DNA from: Pseudomonas viciae | GTDB lineage: Bacteria > Pseudomonadota > Gammaproteobacteria > Pseudomonadales > Pseudomonadaceae | NCBI RefSeq assembly: GCF_004786035.1 | Contig: NZ_CP035088.1 | Location: forward strand, 5,468,001 to 5,532,000 | Direction of reading: 5' to 3' | DNA length: 64,000 bases | Part shown: positions 58,362 through 64,000 of the stretch, in pieces | Layout of the letters: each line of letters begins with the position of its first letter | Position numbering within the stretch: the first letter of the stretch is position 1 | The notes under the pieces: model-generated | What the model was told of the DNA's origin: nothing | Databases searched by the model: none | Seen by the model: only the letters and a program-made list of their open reading frames with translations | Translations under genes and position numbers: made by a program

Positions 58362-59882
58362 ATGACAAATGCAGAAATCGGAACCATGAGCGCGAGCAGT
58401 GCGACCCCCGGCAACACCCCATTTTCGATACGTTCGGAACGGGTACTCGTACTGGCCAGTTCGTTGGTGGTCATTGCCATCCTGAGCATCGTGACCTTTC
58501 TGCTGATCCGCGAACACGCCGCCGCCCAACAGGCCGCGACACGCGCAGCGACCAATATCGTGCAACTGATTGATGCCGACGTGCTGCGCAACGTGGAGCT
58601 CTACGATCTGTCGCTACAAGGCCTGGTCGCCGCCGCCCAACGCGACGACCTGAAGGACGTTTCGCCGACAATTCGCCACCTCGCCCTCTTCGACCGCGCC
58701 ACCGCCGCCCCCTATAAAGGCGACATCCTGCTGCTCGACAAGCACGGTGATGTGGTCGCCGATTCCGCCTCGATTGAGCCTCGAAAGGGTAACTACGCCG
58801 ACCGGGAGTATTTCAAGTCCCATGTCCAGGACCCGAGCCCGGGCATGATGATCAGCCGCCCGTTTCGGTCAAGGAGTCACGCGCAGGACTGGCGCATCAG
58901 TTTCAGCTATCGCTTGAGCGATGAACGGGGTGAGTTCATGGGTGTGGCCGAGGCGGCGATGCGTCTGAACTACTTCAATCAGTTGTTCAAGAGTCTGAAC
59001 ATCGGTCATGGCGGTACAGTCAATCTGGTCAGCCGAGACGGTATTCTATTGGCGCAAGAACCGCCCTTGGCCGAAGACCTGACAGGCAAGGATTTCAGTA
59101 ACCGGCCGAATTTCGTGCGCATCCTGCGCGAAGGCAACGGTAGCTTCACCAGCGTGTCCGGTCAGGACCAGAAGCCGCGCCTGTACACCTTTTCCCAGGT
59201 GGGCGACTTGCCGTTGATTGTCGTGGTCGCGCTCTCGGCCCAGGACGTTTTTGCTTCATGGCAACGTACGGCGCTACTGGTCAGCGGCGCTACCGGCGCG
59301 CTGTGCATCGGCTTGCTCTGGCTCACTTGGCTGCTGCGCCGCGAACTGAGGCGCCGCCACGCCGCTGAGCGGGAACTGGCCCAAAGGGCGGCCGTCGACT
59401 CGTTGACAGGCCTGGCCAACCGCCGGACTTTGGACGAAAAGCTGCAACAGGAATGGCTACGGGCCCAGCGCTCAGGCCAGCCGCTGTCGGTCATGATGAT
59501 TGATGCCGACCACTTCAAGGCGTTCAACGATCGTCATGGCCACCAAGGCGGTGACGAGGCCTTGCGAACCCTGGCGCAGTTGATCAGCAGGCACGTTCGC
59601 CGACCAGCCGACCTGGCAGCGCGCTACGGCGGTGAGGAGTTCTCGGTGGTACTGCCGGAAACCACCACCGCCGGAGCCTTTACCATGGCCCAGAACATTC
59701 GCGAAGCAGTGGAGCAATTGCCACCCGCTCTCGACGGTGATGATCCCATGACGGTCAGCATCGGCATCGCCACTTGGGCCCAAGGGCCGTATGGCGAACT
59801 CGAACAACTCATGTTTGCCGCTGACAAGGCGCTGTACCAGGCTAAGGCCAGTGGGCGTAATCGCGTGGTTTGTGCGATGTAA
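58362..59882 (+). CDS. Membrane diguanylate cyclase (dCache-GGDEF)
   Basis: About 506 residues. Two helices (LVLASSLVVIAILSIVTFLL and LLVSGATGALCIGLLWLTWL) enclose a periplasmic Cache-type sensor domain. The cytosolic GGDEF domain has GGEEF (active-type) and, five residues before it, RxxD (RPAD), the inhibitory c-di-GMP site. It should synthesise c-di-GMP with product feedback. The start is uncertain: ATG 58362 has ACGGA upstream, ATG 58386 is also possible. No EAL domain. Confidence 0.9.
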   Translation: MTNAEIGTMSASSATPGNTPFSIRSERVLVLASSLVVIAILSIVTFLLIREHAAAQQAATRAATNIVQLIDADVLRNVELYDLSLQGLVAAAQRDDLKDVSPTIRHLALFDRATAAPYKGDILLLDKHGDVVADSASIEPRKGNYADREYFKSHVQDPSPGMMISRPFRSRSHAQDWRISFSYRLSDERGEFMGVAEAAMRLNYFNQLFKSLNIGHGGTVNLVSRDGILLAQEPPLAEDLTGKDFSNRPNFVRILREGNGSFTSVSGQDQKPRLYTFSQVGDLPLIVVVALSAQDVFASWQRTALLVSGATGALCIGLLWLTWLLRRELRRRHAAERELAQRAAVDSLTGLANRRTLDEKLQQEWLRAQRSGQPLSVMMIDADHFKAFNDRHGHQGGDEALRTLAQLISRHVRRPADLAARYGGEEFSVVLPETTTAGAFTMAQNIREAVEQLPPALDGDDPMTVSIGIATWAQGPYGELEQLMFAADKALYQAKASGRNRVVCAM

Positions 59883-59980
59883 TGCCCCCTCCCTGTGGCT
59901 ATTCGACCGATTTGGGTAGGTGTGTACACCCATTGCTGCAGTAACGGCCACTGGCGGTCCAACATCACCGCAAACTGACC

Positions 59981-60012
59981 CGCCGCTTTCGCAAGCAAGC
60001 CCGCTCCCACAG
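59981..60012. repeat. REP palindrome (single, inverted orientation)
   Basis: GCTTTCGCAAGCAAGCCCGC then TCCCACA; a diverged inverted REP after the diguanylate cyclase gene. Confidence 0.85.
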
Positions 60013-60120
60013 GTCCTGCTCAAACAGCTCTGATTGGTGTACACCGCCCGCAAGAGCCAGGCCGGCTGTCAGGCCGCCTCGCGGCGGACGTTGATCTCGG
60101 CGCCCCGTTAACCACGATGG

Positions 60121-60360
60121 CCGAACGCAGGTATTGCGCAGTGGGCATCCCGGCATGGATGCCGGGATAGCCGCGCTGGGCCATGGATGGCCCTTCGCGG
60201 CGGGCCCACGGAGCAATGCCTGCGTTCGGGCATGCCGAGCCTAGGCGAGGCACCGAGTGGTGGGGCATAAAGCGTTTTGCTTACTTTTGCGCTTCTCAAA
60301 AGTGAGCCGCCGTAAGGGCGGAACCATAAGCAGCCGTTACCGCAGCAACGGATATGTACC
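60121..60360. repeat. Structured intergenic repeat element
   Basis: Outer arms 60121-60145 and 60205-60229 are complementary at 22 of 25 positions. Between them are two hairpins: ATCCCGGCAT-GG-ATGCCGGGAT (60147-60168) and GGGCCAT-GG-ATGGCCC (60178-60193), giving a three-way-junction fold with the same CATGGATG apex in both. A second part to about 60360 has short hairpins (CCGCCGTAAGGGCGG; CCGTT...AACGG). From general familiarity, similar sequence recurs between genes in fluorescent pseudomonads. Confidence 0.7.
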
Positions 60361-60420
60361 CCAACCAACCCAAAAAACAGCATTACCCCTATCGCCACAG
60401 ACGCCCCAGAAAACAGCCAT

Positions 60421-60450
60421 AAAAAAAGGCCACCCAAAGGCAGCCTTTAA
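60421..60450 (-). terminator. Intrinsic terminator of lpxC
   Basis: On the minus strand AAAGGCTGCC pairs with GGTGGCCTTT (two G-U pairs as RNA), 4-base loop, followed by seven T, 21 bp after the lpxC stop. Confidence 0.75.
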
Positions 60451-60470
60451 AAACTAGAGAGGTTTTTTGC

Positions 60471-61418
<948 letters not shown>

Positions 61419-61494
61419 TCAACAAAGGCTGGCGATGATAGCAGACCAGACCTTTGCTGAACACCAATCACCCGTATCCCCCTGATACATTTCA

Positions 61495-62688
61495 TCAATC
61501 GGCCTGACGACGCAGGAATGCCGGGATGTCCAGGTAATCCAGATCGTCTTGCGGATTCATCTTCGCGGCAGTCGCAGTACCGGCCTGGGCCTGGTTGCGC
61601 ATGACGGTCGGACGGTCCAGATCACGGTAGTTCACCGCAGGCGCTTCCTGACGGGAGGACACTTGTTGTTGCGGTTGCGAAGCCATGGAGGTGTGAACGG
61701 TATTGTCGATGACCTTCACAGGCTTCTCGATTTTCGCGCCCAGACCGGTGGCAACCACGGTGACGTGCAACTCGTCGCGCATGTCCGGATCGATAACGGT
61801 ACCGACCTTGACCATCGCGTGCTCGGAAGCGAAGGCTTCGATGATGCTACCCACGTCGGAGTACTCACCCAGGGACAGGTCAGGACCGGCGGTGATGTTC
61901 ACCAGGATGCCGCGTGCACCTTGCAGGTTCACGTCTTCGAGCAACGGGTTGCGAATGGCCGCTTCGGTGGCCTCGCGTGCACGGTTCGGACCGCTGGCGC
62001 AGCCAGTGCCCATCATCGCCATGCCCATTTCGCTCATGACAGTCCGTACGTCGGCAAAGTCGACGTTGATCATGCCCGGACGCTTGATGATGTCGGAGAT
62101 ACCGCGAACGGCACCGGCCAGTACGTCATCGGCCTTGGCGAAAGCCGACAAGAGGCTTGCGTCTTTACCGAGGATAGTCAGCAGCTTCTCGTTAGGAATG
62201 GTGATCAACGAGTCGACGCTTTCAGACAGCAGACGGATACCTTCGTCGGCGATCTGCATACGCTTGCGGCCTTCGAAAGGGAACGGACGAGTCACCACCG
62301 CAACGGTGAGGATCCCCATTTCCTTGGCCACTTCGGCAATGATTGGCGCCGCACCGGTACCGGTACCGCCGCCCATGCCCGTGGTGATGAACACCATGTT
62401 GGTGCCTTGCAGGACTTCAGCAATGCGCTCACGGTCTTCGAGAGCGGCCTGACGACCGACTTCAGGGTTGGCGCCGGCGCCCAGGCCTTTGGTTACGCCA
62501 GTGCCCAATTGCAGGATGGTCCGCGCGCCGATGGATTTCAGCGCCTGGGCATCAGTGTTGGCGCAGATGAATTCAACGCCTTCAATGTTGCTCTTGACCA
62601 TGTGGTTGACAGCGTTGCCGCCGCCACCGCCGACACCGATTACTTTAATAACCGGGCTAGCGGGGATGTTGTCTACGAGTTCGAACAT
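61495..62688 (-). CDS. ftsZ: Cell-division tubulin homologue FtsZ
   Basis: 397 residues; polymerises into the Z-ring. GTP-binding motif GGGTGTGAAP (near 107), VIGVGGGGGNAVNHM at the start, T7 loop NVDFADVRTVM with the catalytic Asp, and the conserved C-terminal peptide DDLDYLDIPAFLRRQAD that binds FtsA and ZipA. The linker is short and Gln-rich. It lies 97 bp after ftsA and upstream of lpxC in the division/wall cluster. Confidence 0.98.
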   Translation of the reverse strand: MFELVDNIPASPVIKVIGVGGGGGNAVNHMVKSNIEGVEFICANTDAQALKSIGARTILQLGTGVTKGLGAGANPEVGRQAALEDRERIAEVLQGTNMVFITTGMGGGTGTGAAPIIAEVAKEMGILTVAVVTRPFPFEGRKRMQIADEGIRLLSESVDSLITIPNEKLLTILGKDASLLSAFAKADDVLAGAVRGISDIIKRPGMINVDFADVRTVMSEMGMAMMGTGCASGPNRAREATEAAIRNPLLEDVNLQGARGILVNITAGPDLSLGEYSDVGSIIEAFASEHAMVKVGTVIDPDMRDELHVTVVATGLGAKIEKPVKVIDNTVHTSMASQPQQQVSSRQEAPAVNYRDLDRPTVMRNQAQAGTATAAKMNPQDDLDYLDIPAFLRRQAD

Positions 62689-62785
62689 TTTCCCTCTCCT
62701 TTCATTCTCTAGTTTTTTCGCCTACTGCGTTTGTTGCGTCTTCCGGCGCCAAGCTGGGCTTGGCGCTTGAAGCTTTAAACCGGTG

Positions 62786-64000
62786 TTAGAAGTTGCCTTT
62801 GACCCAGGCCTGGAGCCGCTCGAACAGCGGAGCCTTCGGCTCGTCGCTGCTGTAGCTGTCGCGGCTGCCTATCCCTGAGAACGAAATTCCGTCGGACTGC
62901 TTCTGCAGGCCGTACATCAACAGGCCCACGCCGGTGGAATAAATCGGGTTGCGGACCACGTCATCCAGGCCCTTGACGCCATGGGGCACGCCCAGGCGTA
63001 CCGGCATGTGGAAAATCTCTTCGGCCAGTTCCACCGCACCTTCCATCTTCGACGTACCGCCGGTCAGCACGATGCCGGCCGGGATCAGGTCTTCGTAGCC
63101 GCTGCGGCGCAGTTCGGCCTGGATCAGCGTGAACAGCTCGTCGTAACGCGGCTCGACCACTTCGGCCAGGGCCTGGCGGGACAGCTCGCGCGGTGGACGG
63201 TCGCCAACGCTTGGCACCTTGATGGTTTCACCGGCACCGGCCAGTTTCGCCAGGGCGCAGGCGTAGCGGATCTTGATTTCCTCGGCGTACTGGGTCGGCG
63301 TGCGCAGGGCCATGGCGATGTCGTTGGTCACCTGGTCACCGGCAATCGGGATCACCGCCGTATGACGAATGGCGCCCTCGGTGAAGATCGCGATGTCGGT
63401 GGTACCGCCGCCGATGTCCACCAGGCACACGCCCAGCTCCTTCTCGTCGTCGGTCAGCACCGAGTAGGCCGAGGCCAGTTGCTCGAGGATGATGTCGTCG
63501 ATTTCCAGGCCGCAGCGGCGCACGCATTTCTCGATGTTCTGCGCGGCATTCACTGCACAGGTGACCACGTGGACCTTGGCTTCCAGGCGGACGCCGGACA
63601 TGCCCAGGGGTTCACGCACGCCTTCCTGGTTATCGATCACATAATCCTGCGGCAGGGTGTGCAGCACCCGCTGGTCGGCCGGGATCGCCACGGCCTGGGC
63701 CGCGTCGAGTACGCGCTCGAGGTCGGCGGAGCTGACTTCGCGATCACGGATCGCCACGATGCCGTGGGAGTTCAGGCTGCGGATGTGATTGCCCGCCACG
63801 CCAACGAACGCCGAGTGGATCCGGCAACCGGCCATCAGCTGCGCCTCTTCGATGGCGCGCTGGATCGATTGCACGGTGGACTCGATGTTCACCACCACGC
63901 CTTTTTTCAAGCCACGGGACGGATGAGTACCGATCCCGACGATGACCAGCGTGCCGTCGTCCGCGACCTCGCCTACCAGCGCTACCACCTTGGAAGTGCC
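62786..64000 (-). CDS. ftsA: Cell-division actin homologue FtsA (5' end outside window)
   Basis: Membrane-tethered ATPase that anchors FtsZ. About 404 residues are present; the frame is open to the last base (GTSKVVALVGEV), so only a dozen or so N-terminal residues are missing. Actin-fold motifs: CLVDIGGGTTDIAIF, VLTGGTSKMEGAVELAEE; the C-terminal amphipathic targeting helix is FERLQAWVKGNF. Confidence 0.97.
   Translation of the reverse strand, partial: GTSKVVALVGEVADDGTLVIVGIGTHPSRGLKKGVVVNIESTVQSIQRAIEEAQLMAGCRIHSAFVGVAGNHIRSLNSHGIVAIRDREVSSADLERVLDAAQAVAIPADQRVLHTLPQDYVIDNQEGVREPLGMSGVRLEAKVHVVTCAVNAAQNIEKCVRRCGLEIDDIILEQLASAYSVLTDDEKELGVCLVDIGGGTTDIAIFTEGAIRHTAVIPIAGDQVTNDIAMALRTPTQYAEEIKIRYACALAKLAGAGETIKVPSVGDRPPRELSRQALAEVVEPRYDELFTLIQAELRRSGYEDLIPAGIVLTGGTSKMEGAVELAEEIFHMPVRLGVPHGVKGLDDVVRNPIYSTGVGLLMYGLQKQSDGISFSGIGSRDSYSSDEPKAPLFERLQAWVKGNF

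Larger units (their letters stand above)
59883..60470. other. Intergenic region with REP and structured repeat
   Basis: 588 bp between the diguanylate cyclase and the lpxC 3' end. It contains a single REP, a long structured repeat element and the lpxC terminator. Short open frames across it (for example one reading RRKGGTISSRYRSNG near 60300) reflect repeat sequence, not genes. Confidence 0.7.

Noticed and set aside
60257..60457. 66-codon frame reading RRKGGTISSRYRSNG
   Set aside because: Lies wholly in the intergenic repeat element and the lpxC terminator; interpreted as translated repeat.

Overview
The window reads as chromosome of a fluorescent Pseudomonas (P. fluorescens group). Evidence: GC-rich coding sequence, a complete 12-gene alginate operon, an EstB-type carboxylesterase with the exact Ser114/Asp168/His199 numbering of the P. 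fluorescens enzyme, the dauBAR D-arginine genes, and more than a dozen copies of the pseudomonad REP palindrome (core GTGGGAGCGGGCTTGCTCGCG), many paired as inverted REPINs. No rRNA, tRNA, CRISPR array, insertion sequence or prophage was seen.

Layout. 1-4.4 kb: 3' end of valS, rlmF, an HU-family gene, yejK/ndpA and a membrane-anchored glutaredoxin-like protein, then a decayed duplicate of part of yejK. 4.4-4.9 kb: an AT-rich patch with one small Ig-like orphan gene. 4.9-8.9 kb: GST-like, GIY-YIG, SnoaL-like, CynX-type MFS and FadR-type regulator genes. 9.0-9.8 kb: an mqsRA toxin-antitoxin pair with its operator. 9.9-14.0 kb: the aapJQMP general amino-acid ABC importer. 14.5-20.7 kb: estB, rhlB, then dauB-dauA-dauR and a periplasmic basic-amino-acid binding protein; dauB and the binding-protein gene share an operator-like motif. 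20.9-26.3 kb: moaCDE, a PIN-PhoH ATPase, a degenerate polysaccharide deacetylase and yaaA.

27.1-43.8 kb: algD-alg8-alg44-algK-algE-algG-algX-algL-algI-algJ-algF-algA. AlgA and AlgD make GDP-mannuronate; Alg8/Alg44 polymerise it under c-di-GMP control; AlgK/AlgE carry the chain across the outer membrane; AlgG epimerises, AlgX/I/J/F acetylate and AlgL clears stray polymer. An 811-bp AT-rich upstream region carries an AlgU-like promoter. A strong terminator closes the operon.

43.9-64 kb: a small membrane protein, an SDR, an AaeXAB-type efflux operon with an outer-membrane lipoprotein and a divergent LysR regulator, an RND efflux operon fused to a two-component system, a diguanylate cyclase, a structured intergenic repeat, and the end of the division/wall cluster (ftsA, ftsZ, lpxC on the minus strand).

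Most striking observations: a whole REPIN sits in frame inside the signal-peptide region of algK; two 7-G runs able to form a G-quadruplex precede algI; a 25-bp-armed, two-hairpin repeat lies downstream of the diguanylate cyclase; DauA has Leu where the P. aeruginosa enzyme has active-site His48; and MqsR has His where the E. coli toxin has Gln68.
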